The position numbers were made by a program, and so were the translations under genes. From positions 176,915 to 240,914 of the forward strand of contig NZ_LMMJ01000008.1 of the NCBI RefSeq assembly GCF_001422205.1: 64,000 nt of DNA, read 5' to 3'. A model generated the notes under the pieces. That model ran no database searches and had not been told where the DNA came from. It saw only the letters and a list, made by a program, of their open reading frames with translations. Every line of letters starts with the position of its first letter. Positions within the stretch are counted from its first letter, which is position 1. Source of the stretch: Curtobacterium sp. Leaf261 (lineage in GTDB: Bacteria > Actinomycetota > Actinomycetes > Actinomycetales > Microbacteriaceae). This document shows, piece after piece, positions 25,042 to 33,600 of this stretch.

Positions 25042-25994
25042 ATGTCCTCGTTCACCACCGTCGTCCGATCCTTCCGCGGCCAGCGTGCGGGTCGGGCGGT
25101 CACGCTCGTGCTCGTCGTCGCGGGTGTCGCCGGCGTCGCCGTCTCCGGGTTGCCCGAGCGTGCCGACACCTCGATCGAGCCGACCACGCAACGCGACGTC
25201 GACACGTGGGCGATGCCCCTCGACGGGTACGTCACGCCCGCGACCGAACTCATGGACCAGGCGGAGAACCTCGGCCAGGAGTCGTGTCTCGCCGACGCCG
25301 GCGTCAGCTGGGACGTCCCGCACCGCGACCCCGACGCGCTCATCGTCCTGAGCGACTCCCGGAACACCCCGGCCCGCGGCAACGCGGCACCGGCGCTCGC
25401 GTCGACACGGCCGCTCGATGCCTCGATCGCGGGTACCACGGCGCCTCGACCGACGGGGCGAACGAGGCCGCGTGGAAGCGCTGGGCGTTCGACCCGGCCC
25501 GGAACACGGTCGACCAGGACGTCGCCGCGAAGTGCCTGTCCCGCACCCGGACGGACCTCGGCATCCGGTCTGCCGAGGGCGGGACCCAGCAGGCGGCGTC
25601 CTCGACGGCCCTCCGGCTGACGTACGTCGCCGCGATCGAGGCCCGTTCGGATGCTCCCGTCGTCCAGGCTGCGGCCCGGTGGCGTAGCTGCATGACCGAG
25701 GCCGGCGTGCACGGGGTGTCCCGTGCACCGTCCGGCATGCCGACCCGGTCCCTGCGCGATCGGTTCGGTGCGGTGATCCCGGGGACGCCGATCTCCGCCG
25801 TCGAGAAGTCGGTGGCCACCCGGGACGTCGACTGCCAGGTGTCGTCGGGCTACCGCGCCCGGCTGTACGACGCCGAGTGGAACCGGCTCGTCCACGTGAC
25901 GGCGTCGGACGCCGCGACGCTCTCGAGAGCTCGGACCGACATGCCCGAGGTCACCGACCGGCTCCGGTCCGACGTCGCATCGCTGCAGCGCTGA
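25042..25994 (+). pseudogene. Exported Cys-containing protein gene with a -1 frameshift
   Basis: From the ATG at 25042 (GGAGG four bases upstream; an alternative ATG at 25024 overlaps the regulator stop) the frame encodes a basic start, a membrane or signal helix (TLVLVVAGVAGVAVSGLP) and a polar region with ESCLADAGVSWDVPHRDPDA. At about 25431 coding potential moves to another frame, which continues with AAWKRWAFDPARNTVDQDVA, KCLSRTRTDLG, WRSCMTEAGVHG and ends at 25994. One base missing from the G-run at 25431-25433 would restore a protein of about 317 residues with four conserved-looking cysteines. Either the gene is broken or the base call is wrong. It is the third gene of the two-component operon and may be the surface target or sensor partner. 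Family not recognised. Confidence 0.75.
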
Positions 25995-26000
25995 CCGTTG

Positions 26001-26130
26001 TCGGGGCAGATGCTCCACCGTCGGGGCTGACGCTCCACCGTCGGGGCTGACGCTCCACCGTCGGGGCCGACGCTCCACCGTCGGTCAGACGCGTCACCGT
26101 CGGGCAGACGCGCCACCATCGGGCAGAATC
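26001..26130. repeat. 20-bp tandem repeat array upstream of the Asp-rich protein gene
   Basis: The unit TCGGGGCTGACGCTCCACCG occurs four times with period 20 (26001-26080), followed by two 19-base variants (TCGGTCAGACGCGTCACCG and TCGGGCAGACGCGCCACCA) and a partial one that runs to the start codon region at 26136. Confidence 0.9.
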
Positions 26131-26135
26131 TGGGC

Positions 26136-27143
26136 ATGGCGGAGGACCTGGCGGGTGTCGCGCGGCGGCTCCTCGCGGTGCGCCCCGAGGACTTCGTCGC
26201 CGCGCGGACGGCAGCGGTCCGTGATGCCAGGGCAGTCGACCGTGACCGAGCCGGCCTGATCGGGGCCCTCCGGAAGCCCGCACCGGCCGCCTGGGTGATC
26301 GACCTGCTCGCGGCCGAGGGTGCCCTCGACGACGCCGTCGACCTCGGGCCGCGGCTCCGCGACGCGCAGGCCGGTGCCGATCCCCGTGCCATCCGCGGGC
26401 TCAGGACCGAACGACGTGCGCTCGTCGAGTCGCTCGTGCAGACCGGGGCGGAACTCGCCGAGGACGCGGGCCACGTGGTCACCGCGGCAGTCCGTGCGCA
26501 GGTCGCGGCGACGATCGAGGCGGGGATGGCGGATCCGTGGGCGGGGACGGCGATCCGGTCCGGGCTGCTCGTCCGCCCGCTCGAGTCCGTCGGGTTCGAC
26601 CGGGTCGACCTCGGGGGCGCGATCGCCGTCCCCGGCGCGGTCGACCTCCCGGCGCCCGATGACGACGCGTCCGACGACGACGGGCCCGACGACGACGCGT
26701 CCGACGACGACGCGCCCGACGACGACGCGCCCGCCGACGACGCGCCCGCGGTGCCGGACCCGCCCCGTGGCGGACGTGGCCGGTCGACGGGGGCGAGCCG
26801 CGCCTCCCGTCCGGACGCCGGTGGACGCGCGCCGACCTCGGCTGCCGACCGGACGACGGACCGCGCCGCGCGGCAGGAGCGCGATTCGGAGCGCGCCGCA
26901 CGGCGGCGACGCGACGCCGACCGTGCCGCGCGCGCCGAGCAGGAGCGCGTGGATGGCGAGCGGCGGGAGCGGCTCGCCCGGGCGGACCGCGACGAGACCA
27001 CAGCCAGGTCCCGCGCCGAGGCCGCGGACGCGGCGGCCGCCGACCTGGAGCGGCAGCTGCGCGCGGCGGTCGGAGCCGCGAACGCCGCACACGCCGACCT
27101 CGCCGCCGCCGTCGCCGCGCGCGAGGAGCTCACGGACGGGTGA
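26136..27143 (+). CDS. Hypothetical protein with Asp-rich linker and charged C-terminal coiled coil
   Basis: A 335-residue cytoplasmic protein. Residues 1-165 look like a folded helical domain (MAEDLAGVARRLLAVRPEDF and LRKPAPAAWVIDLLAAEGAL). Residues about 173-205 are almost only Asp with Ala, Ser and Pro, from a GACGAC-rich repeat. The rest is Arg/Glu/Ala-rich and predicted coiled coil (about 240-330). I know similarly built actinobacterial hypothetical proteins but no function. The 20-bp array ends six bases before its start, with no clear ribosome site. It overlaps the convergent DUF6314 gene by 14 bases. Confidence 0.75.
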   Translation: MAEDLAGVARRLLAVRPEDFVAARTAAVRDARAVDRDRAGLIGALRKPAPAAWVIDLLAAEGALDDAVDLGPRLRDAQAGADPRAIRGLRTERRALVESLVQTGAELAEDAGHVVTAAVRAQVAATIEAGMADPWAGTAIRSGLLVRPLESVGFDRVDLGGAIAVPGAVDLPAPDDDASDDDGPDDDASDDDAPDDDAPADDAPAVPDPPRGGRGRSTGASRASRPDAGGRAPTSAADRTTDRAARQERDSERAARRRRDADRAARAEQERVDGERRERLARADRDETTARSRAEAADAAAADLERQLRAAVGAANAAHADLAAAVAAREELTDG

Positions 27144-27615
27144 GGCGACTCTCCATCCGGTAGTCCTTGGCCGGGCCCGTGGCCTCCCAGACGACGGACC
27201 ACGCTGCGGGGGAGCCGTCCACGAACCCGCGGTACACGTCCGGTGCGCAGTCGTGCACGACCTCGGTCCCCGGTCGCCACGGATGGAACTCCCGACCGTC
27301 GGCGAACCGGACCATCCAGCCGTCCGCTCCCTCGTCCGTCACGACGAGCGTCCGTGACACCGGCACGCTCCCGCCCGACCACGTCATCGTGCCCGACTCC
27401 TCCCACAGCACACGACCGTCGTGGACCGAGGTCAGGGTCGTCGTCCCGGCGACCACCCGTGTGTCTCCGGCAGTCCGGTCCACCACGGTCCGGGCGAGCG
27501 TCCACGCTCCGAGCACGTCCGTCGGCCGGAACGCGGGCACGTCGGCGCCCCCGGTCCTCTGGGCGCTCCCGGCACTCCCGGTGCTCTCGGCATTCCCGGC
27601 GCCCCCGGTGCTCAC
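27130..27615 (-). CDS. DUF6314 family protein
   Basis: A 161-residue protein matching the DUF6314 pattern: a small beta-barrel-like domain starting FRPTDVLGAWTLARTVVDRT, then TTTLTSVHDGRVLWEESGTM, RFADGREFHPW, and the signature HDCAPDVYRG near the C-terminus. The first 25 residues are a low-complexity Gly/Ser/Ala lead. The GTG start overlaps the MarR stop (GTGA), so both form one unit. Function is not established; barrels of this type may bind small lipophilic ligands. Confidence 0.8.
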   Translation of the reverse strand: MSTGGAGNAESTGSAGSAQRTGGADVPAFRPTDVLGAWTLARTVVDRTAGDTRVVAGTTTLTSVHDGRVLWEESGTMTWSGGSVPVSRTLVVTDEGADGWMVRFADGREFHPWRPGTEVVHDCAPDVYRGFVDGSPAAWSVVWEATGPAKDYRMESRLTRP

Positions 27616-28025
27616 GCGTCCGCCGTCAGTTCGCCGAGCAGCGCCATGAGCGTCGCGCGCTGTGACGCGTCGAGCGGGGCGAACAGACCGTCGAGGACGT
27701 TCGCCGCGACCGCGTGTCCGGCACCGAGCAGGGCGCGGCCGTCGTCGGAGAGCCGGTGCTCGATCCGCCGTCCCCGCCCCGCCGACCGGACCACCAGCCC
27801 CCGGTCGACGAGCCGGTTCGCGAGGGTCCCGAACGCCTGGTCGCTCTGGAACGTCGCGAGCGCGAGGTCGTGCGCCGACGCCCCGGGCATGCGCTCGACG
27901 GCGCGGAGGGCGTCCCACTGCACGAGCGTGATGCCGACCCCGCGAAGCGCGACGTCCATCGTGCGGTGGTTGCGGTACTGCGCGCGCTTGACGGCCAGGC
28001 CGAGGGCTTCGAGATCGGTCGACAT
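27612..28025 (-). CDS. MarR family transcriptional regulator
   Basis: A 137-residue winged-helix dimeric repressor. The DNA-binding core is HDLALATFQSDQAFGTLANR followed by LVDRGLVVRSAGRGRRIEHR, the beta-wing. The C-terminal helix LDASQRATLMALLGELT closes the dimer. It is first in a two-gene unit with DUF6314 and divergent from an alpha/beta hydrolase gene. The AT-rich palindrome at 28052-28063 between them is the probable operator. The inducer is unknown. Confidence 0.93.
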   Translation of the reverse strand: MSTDLEALGLAVKRAQYRNHRTMDVALRGVGITLVQWDALRAVERMPGASAHDLALATFQSDQAFGTLANRLVDRGLVVRSAGRGRRIEHRLSDDGRALLGAGHAVAANVLDGLFAPLDASQRATLMALLGELTADA

Positions 28026-28051
28026 GGTGCTACGGTATCAACAGACGTATA

Positions 28052-28063
28052 TAAACATGTTTA
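28052..28063. promoter_or_regulatory. Palindrome TAAACATGTTTA, probable MarR operator
   Basis: A perfect 12-bp palindrome in an AT-rich island (28046-28070) between marR and the hydrolase gene, 21 bases before the hydrolase ATG. Confidence 0.65.
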
Positions 28064-28083
28064 GTCAAACCACTGAGGAGCCC

Positions 28084-28854
28084 ATGACCATCACCGTCCC
28101 CATCGTCGAGACCGGACCGACGGCAGCGGCAGCCGGCGCCACGCCCCCACGGACCGCGGTCGTCCTGCACGGCGGGGGCGGCCCCCGGACCGTGGCGCCC
28201 CTCGTCGGACACCTCGCGGCGAGCATGCACGTGCTCGCGCCGACGCACCCGGGGTGGGACGGCACGGCCCGTCCCGAGTCCATCACCTCCGTCCGGGCGC
28301 TCGCGACCGCCTACCTCGACCTGCTCGCCGAGCGCGGGGAGCGGGACGTCGTCCTCGTCGGGTCGTCGATCGGCGGGTGGCTCGCGCTCGAGATGGCGCT
28401 GCAGGCCGCCGGGGGCTCGCGGTACGCGGGTGTCGTCGGGGCCGTCGTCGACATCGACGGGGTCGGTGCCGTGGTCGAGGGGGAGCCCCTCGCCGACTTC
28501 TTCGCGCTCGACGCCCGCGGGCTCGCCGAGGCCGCGTGGCACGACCCGGACCGCGGGTACGTCGACCCCGCCGGACTCACCGAGGCACAGCGCGCGGTCC
28601 AGCAGGGCAACGGCCGGACCATGGCCGCGATCGCCGGCGACGACCCGGAGCTCCTCGGACGCCTCGGCGGGGTGGACGTCCCGGTCCTCGTGCTGTGGGG
28701 TGCGAGCGACCGGATCGGCACCCCGGCGTACGGCCGCGTCGTCGCTGGGGCGATCCCCGGCGCCCGGTTCGAGGTCGTCGAGCGGGCCGGACACCTGCCG
28801 CACCTCGAGCGCCCCGACGCCACGTTCGAGGTCATCGACGCCTTCCTGTCCTGA
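28084..28854 (+). CDS. Alpha/beta hydrolase
   Basis: A 256-residue alpha/beta-hydrolase. The oxyanion strand is VVLHGGGGPRTVAP. The nucleophile elbow is GSSIGG, with Ser95 in G-x-S-x-G. An Asp occurs in VLVLWGASDRIGTPAYG, and the catalytic His in ERAGHLPHLERPD. It could act as an esterase, lipase or lactonase; the acid position on the strand before the final His is standard. Control by the divergent MarR regulator suggests a role against a toxic or plant-derived ester, which is inference. GAGGAG precedes the ATG. Confidence 0.93.
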   Translation: MTITVPIVETGPTAAAAGATPPRTAVVLHGGGGPRTVAPLVGHLAASMHVLAPTHPGWDGTARPESITSVRALATAYLDLLAERGERDVVLVGSSIGGWLALEMALQAAGGSRYAGVVGAVVDIDGVGAVVEGEPLADFFALDARGLAEAAWHDPDRGYVDPAGLTEAQRAVQQGNGRTMAAIAGDDPELLGRLGGVDVPVLVLWGASDRIGTPAYGRVVAGAIPGARFEVVERAGHLPHLERPDATFEVIDAFLS

Positions 28855-28885
28855 CCGCCCTGCCCGGCCCCGCCTCGCCCCGGCT

Positions 28886-28942
28886 CGAGAGGTCTCATGT
28901 GTGACTCCTCGACGGTCGAGCAGTCGCACATGGGACCTCTCG
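28886..28942 (+). terminator. Long hairpin after the alpha/beta hydrolase gene
   Basis: 21-base arms (28886-28906 and 28922-28942), starting CGAGAGGTC and ending GACCTCTCG. Two positions pair as G-U in plus-strand RNA. The loop is 15 bases. It is followed closely by a module A hairpin. Confidence 0.7.
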
Positions 28943-28961
28943 TCGGCAGGACGCCGCGACC

Positions 28962-29012
28962 GGCAGTCGGACTGGAGGCACGGTGCCAGACCGCGCCGTC
29001 CCTCCCTGCCGG
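28962..29012. repeat. Module A dispersed hairpin upstream of rplY
   Basis: GGACTGGAGGCACGGTGCCA followed by an imperfect inverse GCGCCGTCCCTCC, flanked by GGCAG and CTGCC. It belongs to the repeat family described in the findings. Confidence 0.75.
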
Positions 29013-29019
29013 CATGCGG

Positions 29020-29192
29020 TACAGTTGACGACTGGACTTCGGCGAGGGTCGTGCGTGAGCGCGGCCGTGATCGACGCGGTAGGGAGAACCGGCCCAGTAC
29101 TGGGAGCTTTCCTCGCGCTGTCATGCGTTCGAGTTGACACACCACTGACCGATCGGCGACCTCCACGGGTCGTCCCCACAGGAGGCACCACC
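29020..29192 (+). promoter_or_regulatory. rplY promoter candidate and long leader
   Basis: TACAGT (29020-29025) fits a -10 element and would give a leader of about 160 bases. The leader contains the 12-bp palindrome CCCAGTACTGGG (29093-29104). No known riboswitch or ribosomal-protein leader was recognised. Confidence 0.35.
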
Positions 29193-29843
29193 ATGGCCGA
29201 CGACAACAAGCTCTCCGTAGAGCTCCGCACCAAGTTCGGGAAGGGCGCCGCGCGCAAGATCCGCGCCGCCGACAAGATCCCCGCCGTCATCTACGGACAC
29301 GGCACCGAGCCGAAGCACGTCTCGCTGCCCGGCCACGAGACGATGCTCGTCGTCCGCAAGGCGAACGCGATCATCGACCTCGACATCGAGGGCACCTCGG
29401 AGCTCGCACTCGTCAAGGACGTCCAGCGCGACCCGGTGCGCCAGATCATCGAGCACATCGACCTCGTGGTCGTCCGCCGCGGCGAGAAGGTCACCGTCGA
29501 CGTCCCCGTGCACGTCGAGGGCGAGTCCTTCGCCGGCACGATCCACGTGCAGGAGGAGTCGTCCCTGTCGCTCCTCGTCGACGCGACCCAGATCCCGGAG
29601 CGCCTCGTCGTCGACGTCGAGGGCCTCGAGGACGGCTCGCAGATCCACGCCGGCGAGATCACCCTGCCGGACGGCGCCGAGCTCGAGACCGACGCCGAGG
29701 CGCTCGTCGTCTCGATCGTCACCCCGCGCGGCACTGCCGACGACGACGCCGCGGACGAGGCCTCGCTCGAGGCCGGTGCCGAAGCCGGTGCCGAGGGCGA
29801 AGCGAACGAGCCCGGCTCGGGCGACTCGGACTCGAACGAGTAA
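29193..29843 (+). CDS. rplY: 50S ribosomal protein L25/general stress protein Ctc (bL25)
   Basis: A 216-residue bL25 of the long Ctc/TL5 type that binds 5S rRNA. The N-terminal RNA-binding domain begins MADDNKLSVELRTKFGKGAA, with KIPAVIYGHGTEPKHVSLPG. The C-terminal TL5 domain contains GEKVTVDVPVHVEGES and PERLVVDVEGLEDGSQIHAG. The last 40 residues are an acidic Asp/Glu/Ala tail. GGAGG precedes the ATG at 29193; the frame upstream is non-coding leader. It is followed 32 bases later by pth, a common actinobacterial pairing. Confidence 0.96.
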   Translation: MADDNKLSVELRTKFGKGAARKIRAADKIPAVIYGHGTEPKHVSLPGHETMLVVRKANAIIDLDIEGTSELALVKDVQRDPVRQIIEHIDLVVVRRGEKVTVDVPVHVEGESFAGTIHVQEESSLSLLVDATQIPERLVVDVEGLEDGSQIHAGEITLPDGAELETDAEALVVSIVTPRGTADDDAADEASLEAGAEAGAEGEANEPGSGDSDSNE

Positions 29844-29875
29844 CACTCCTCGACGAGACTGTCTGGCTGACGTTC

Positions 29876-30460
29876 GTGGCTGATCGCATGCTGCTCGTGG
29901 TCGGGCTCGGGAACCCCGGGCCCGACTACGCCGGCAATCGCCACAACGTCGGCCAGATGGTGCTCGACGAACTCGGCTCCCGCATCGGCGCCGCGTTCAA
30001 GAAGCACAAGACCCCCGCGCTCGTCGCCGAGGGGCGGACGACACCGGGCGGACCGCGGCTCGTCCTCGCGAAACCCGCGTCGTTCATGAACACCTCGGGT
30101 GGCCCCGTCGCCGCCCTGCTGAACTTCTACAGCCTGACCCCCGCCGACCTCGTCGTGGTGCACGACGAGCTCGACCTGCCGTTCGACACGCTCCGACTCA
30201 AGGGGAACGGCGGCCACGGCGGGCACAACGGCCTCCGCGACATCATCAAGGCATCCGGCACGAACGAGTTCGCCCGGGTCCGGGTCGGCATCGGTCGCCC
30301 GCCCGGTCGTCAGGACGCGGCGGACTTCGTGCTCCGCGACTTCACCCCCACCGAGAAGAAGTCGCTGCCGATCCTCCTCGCCGAGGCGGCCGATGCCGTC
30401 GAGGCGATCGCGACGGACGGCCTCGTCGCCGCGCAGCAGCGCTTCCACGCCCCGGCCTGA
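29876..30460 (+). CDS. pth: Peptidyl-tRNA hydrolase
   Basis: A 194-residue enzyme that releases peptides from prematurely dropped peptidyl-tRNA. It starts at GTG with MADRMLLVVGLGNPGPDYAG. The catalytic His22 lies in NRHNVG. Other family motifs are KPASFMNTSGGPVAAL, LVVVHDELDLPFDTLRLK and the glycine-rich GGHGGHNGLRDIIKA. C-terminal FVLRDFTPTEKKSLP and a final helix are normal. Followed by a module C plus module A repeat block before mfd. Confidence 0.97.
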   Translation: MADRMLLVVGLGNPGPDYAGNRHNVGQMVLDELGSRIGAAFKKHKTPALVAEGRTTPGGPRLVLAKPASFMNTSGGPVAALLNFYSLTPADLVVVHDELDLPFDTLRLKGNGGHGGHNGLRDIIKASGTNEFARVRVGIGRPPGRQDAADFVLRDFTPTEKKSLPILLAEAADAVEAIATDGLVAAQQRFHAPA

Positions 30461-30473
30461 CGCCCCACCCCCT

Positions 30474-30546
30474 CCGCAAAACACCAAGTTGGCGGCTCGG
30501 CGCAGAGATACAACTCTGCGAGAAGCGGCCAAGGTGGCGTTCCGCG
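30474..30546. repeat. Module C hairpin block upstream of mfd (copy 1)
   Basis: Begins CCGCAAAACACCAA and ends GCGTTCCGCG. CGCAGAG (30501-30507) pairs with CTCTGCG (30514-30520). It is similar along its whole length to the block after mfd at 34319-34392 and in the same orientation. Confidence 0.75.
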
Positions 30547-30556
30547 AGCGCGGCCT

Positions 30557-30610
30557 GACGGACTGGAGGCGCGGTGCCAGGCCGCACCGTCCCTCCCGTC
30601 CGCCTGTCGG
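30557..30610. repeat. Module A dispersed hairpin upstream of mfd
   Basis: CGGACTGGAGGCGCGGTGCC faces GCACCGTCCCTCCCGTCCG. It joins directly to module C copy 1 and ends about 10 bases before the mfd -10 element. Confidence 0.8.
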
Positions 30611-30620
30611 TGGCGGCCGG

Positions 30621-30626
30621 TACCAT
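30621..30626 (+). promoter_or_regulatory. -10 element for a probable leaderless mfd transcript
   Basis: TACCAT ends seven bases before GTG 30634 and supports that start for mfd. Confidence 0.5.
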
Positions 30627-30633
30627 TGCAACA

Positions 30634-33600
30634 GTGACGATCTCGGGCATCATCCCTGCGCTCTCGCGCGCCTCCGCGTTCGATCGCGTCCTGCGCGCCG
30701 CAGCGCGCGACGCCGACTTCTCGGTGGTCGACGGCCTCCGGGTCCCACTCCTGGCAGCTCTCCTCGCGGAGCGGAACGGTCCGCAGTGCGCGTTCGTCAT
30801 CACGGCGACGGGTCGTGAGGCCGAGGCCGTCCGCGACGCGGTGCACTGCTACGCACCCGACGCCGACGTCCTCGAGTTCCCGGCGTGGGAGACCCTGCCG
30901 CACGAGCGCCTCAGTCCGAGCGCGCAGACCGTCGGCACACGGATCGCGACCCTCCGTCGGATGGCGGACTTCCAGGCGGCGATGGACGCGGTCGCCGCGG
31001 GCGGTCCCGGGGCCGAGCCGCCGCGTTCGATCATCGTCGTCGCGAGCGTCCGTGCCGCGCTCCAGCCGATCGCCGACAACCTCACCGCGCTCGCACCGCT
31101 GGTCCTCCGCACCAACTCGCGCGGGAACGACCTGACGGACCTCGCCGGGCAGCTCGTCGACCTCGCGTACGCCCGAGTCGACCTCGTGTCGCGCCGCGGG
31201 GAGTTCGCCGTCCGCGGTGGCATCCTCGACGTCTTCCCACCGACCGCCGACCACCCGGTCCGCGTCGACTTCTTCGGCGACGAGATCGACGGCATCAAGG
31301 CCTTCAGCGTGGCCGACCAGCGCTCCACCGACGACGACATCGGCGAGGTGACGCTCACCGCCAGCCGCGAACTGCTCCTCTCCGAGGGCGTCCGGCAGCG
31401 CGCGCGCGAGATGCTGCACGAGTTCCCGAACCTCGGGCAGATGCTCGCCAAGGTCGCCGAGGGGATCCCGGTCGAGGGCATGGAGTCCCTCGCCCCGGCG
31501 CTCGTCGAGAACCTCGTTCCGGTCACGCACTACCTGCCGACCTCCGCGAGCGTCGCGGTGTTCTCGCCCGAACGGGTGATCGCCCGCGCGAAGAGCCTCG
31601 CGGACACCAACCAGGAGTTCCTGCAGGCCGCGTGGAGTGCCGCGGTCGCCGGGGCCCAGGCACCCATCGATCTCGACGCCGGCAACTTCCTGTCCCTCGG
31701 GGCGCTCAAGGCCACCCGCGGCGACCGCATCTGGTGGTCGGTGTCGCCGTTCGACTCCGGGGCCGACCTCGAGCCCGCCGCGGGCGCGGGGGAGTCCGGG
31801 GCGGACGATGCCGAGCAGCAGGCGCACCGCGCGCAGGACGCCATCGAGCGCGCCGTCGAGTCCGCCGGCGACTACATCCGGGTCCCCGCGGTCTCCGTCC
31901 CGAGCTTCGCCGGCAGCGCCGACGGTGCTGTCGACCACGTCGTCGACCTCGCGAAGGACGGCTGGGCGGTCGTCGTCACGGCGCAGGGCACCGGGCTCGT
32001 CGACCGCGCCGTGCAGGTGCTCGTCGACGCCGGAGCCGACGCGCGCGCCGAGGCCGTCACCGAGCCGCCGCAGCCGGGGGTGGTCCTCGTCACGACCGCA
32101 AGCGTCGAGCACGGGTTCGCCCTGTCCGACCCGCGGATCCTCGTGCTCAGCGAGGCGGAGTTCTACGGGCGGACCGCGCAGCAGGGCGCCCGCCAGGTCA
32201 AGAAGCTCGCGAGCCGCCGCAAGAACGTCGTCGACCCGATGCAGCTCAAGGCGGGCGACGTCGTCGTGCACACCACGCACGGCATCGGCAAGTTCCTCGA
32301 GCTCACCTCGCGCGAGGTCAGCTCGGGCGGCCGGAACGCGGTCAAGACGAGCCGCGAGTACCTCGTGCTCGAGTACGCGCCGTCGAAGCGCGGGTACCCG
32401 GGCGACAAGCTCTACGTCCCGACCGACCAGCTCGACCAGCTGTCCCGGTACGTCGGCGGCGAGGCTCCGTCGCTGTCCAAGATGGGCGGCAGCGACTGGG
32501 CGGCGGCCAAGGGCAAGGCGCGGAAGGCCGTGCGCGACATCGCTGTCGAGCTCGTCAAGCTCTACTCCGCACGGATGGCGTCGAAAGGCCATGCGTTCGG
32601 CCCGGACACCCCGTGGCAGCGCGAACTCGAAGAGGCGTTCCCGTTCGCGGAGACGCCCGACCAGCTCACCACGATCGACGAGATCAAGGCCGACATGGAG
32701 CGGCCGATCCCGATGGACCGCCTGCTCTCCGGCGACGTCGGGTACGGCAAGACCGAGGTGGCGATCCGCGCGGCGTTCAAGGCCGTGCAGGACGGCAAGC
32801 AGGTCGCGATGCTCGTGCCGACGACGCTGCTCGTCCGTCAGCACATGGAGACGTTCCAGGAGCGATTCGCTGGCTTCCCGGTGCACCTGCGGGCGCTCAG
32901 TCGCTTCCAGACGGAGAAGGAGTCGAAGGAGACCATGAAGGGGCTCCTCGACGGCACGGTCGACATCGTCATCGGCACGCACCGGATCCTCTCGCAGGGC
33001 GTGCAGTTCAAGGACGTCGGGCTCGTCATCATCGACGAGGAGCAGCGGTTCGGGGTCGAGCACAAGGACCAGCTCAAGAAGCTCAAGACGAACGTCGACG
33101 TCCTCGCGATGAGCGCCACGCCGATCCCTCGGTCACTGGAGATGGCGGTGACGGGCATCCGCGAGATGTCGACGCTCGCCACGCCGCCCGAGGACCGGCA
33201 CCCGATCCTGACCTTCGTCGGTCCGCAGTCGGACATGCAGGTGGCTGCGGCGATCCGTCGGGAGCTCCTGCGCGAGGGCCAGGTGTTCTACGTGCACAAC
33301 CGCGTCAAGGACATCCAGGGCGTCGCGGCGCACCTCGCCGAGCTCATCCCCGAGGCACGCATCGCGGTCGCGCACGGACAGATGGCCGAGACGACACTCG
33401 AGCAGGTCATGGTGGACTTCTGGGAGCGTCGCTTCGACGTGCTCGTGTCGACGACGATCATCGAGACCGGCCTCGACATCGCGAACGCGAACACGCTGAT
33501 CATCGACCGCGCCGACAAGTACGGGCTCTCGCAGCTGCACCAGCTCCGCGGTCGTGTCGGGCGTGGTCGTGAACGCGGCTACGCGTACTTCCTCTACGAC

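Larger units (their letters stand above)
28855..29192. other. Gap between the hydrolase gene and rplY
   Basis: No gene is visible in these 338 bases. They hold the hydrolase terminator (28886-28942), a module A repeat (28962-29012) and a long rplY leader with a promoter candidate near 29020. Confidence 0.7.

Noticed and set aside
26001..26130. Possible CRISPR array
   Set aside because: Units follow one another without unique spacers, and no cas genes are present.
29020..29192. Riboswitch or ribosomal protein leader before rplY
   Set aside because: Only a short palindrome is visible; I could not match any known riboswitch or L25 leader structure by eye.
30310..33063. A 917-codon minus-strand frame opposite mfd
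   Set aside because: Antisense shadow of mfd; composition is that of a reverse frame and no motif is visible.
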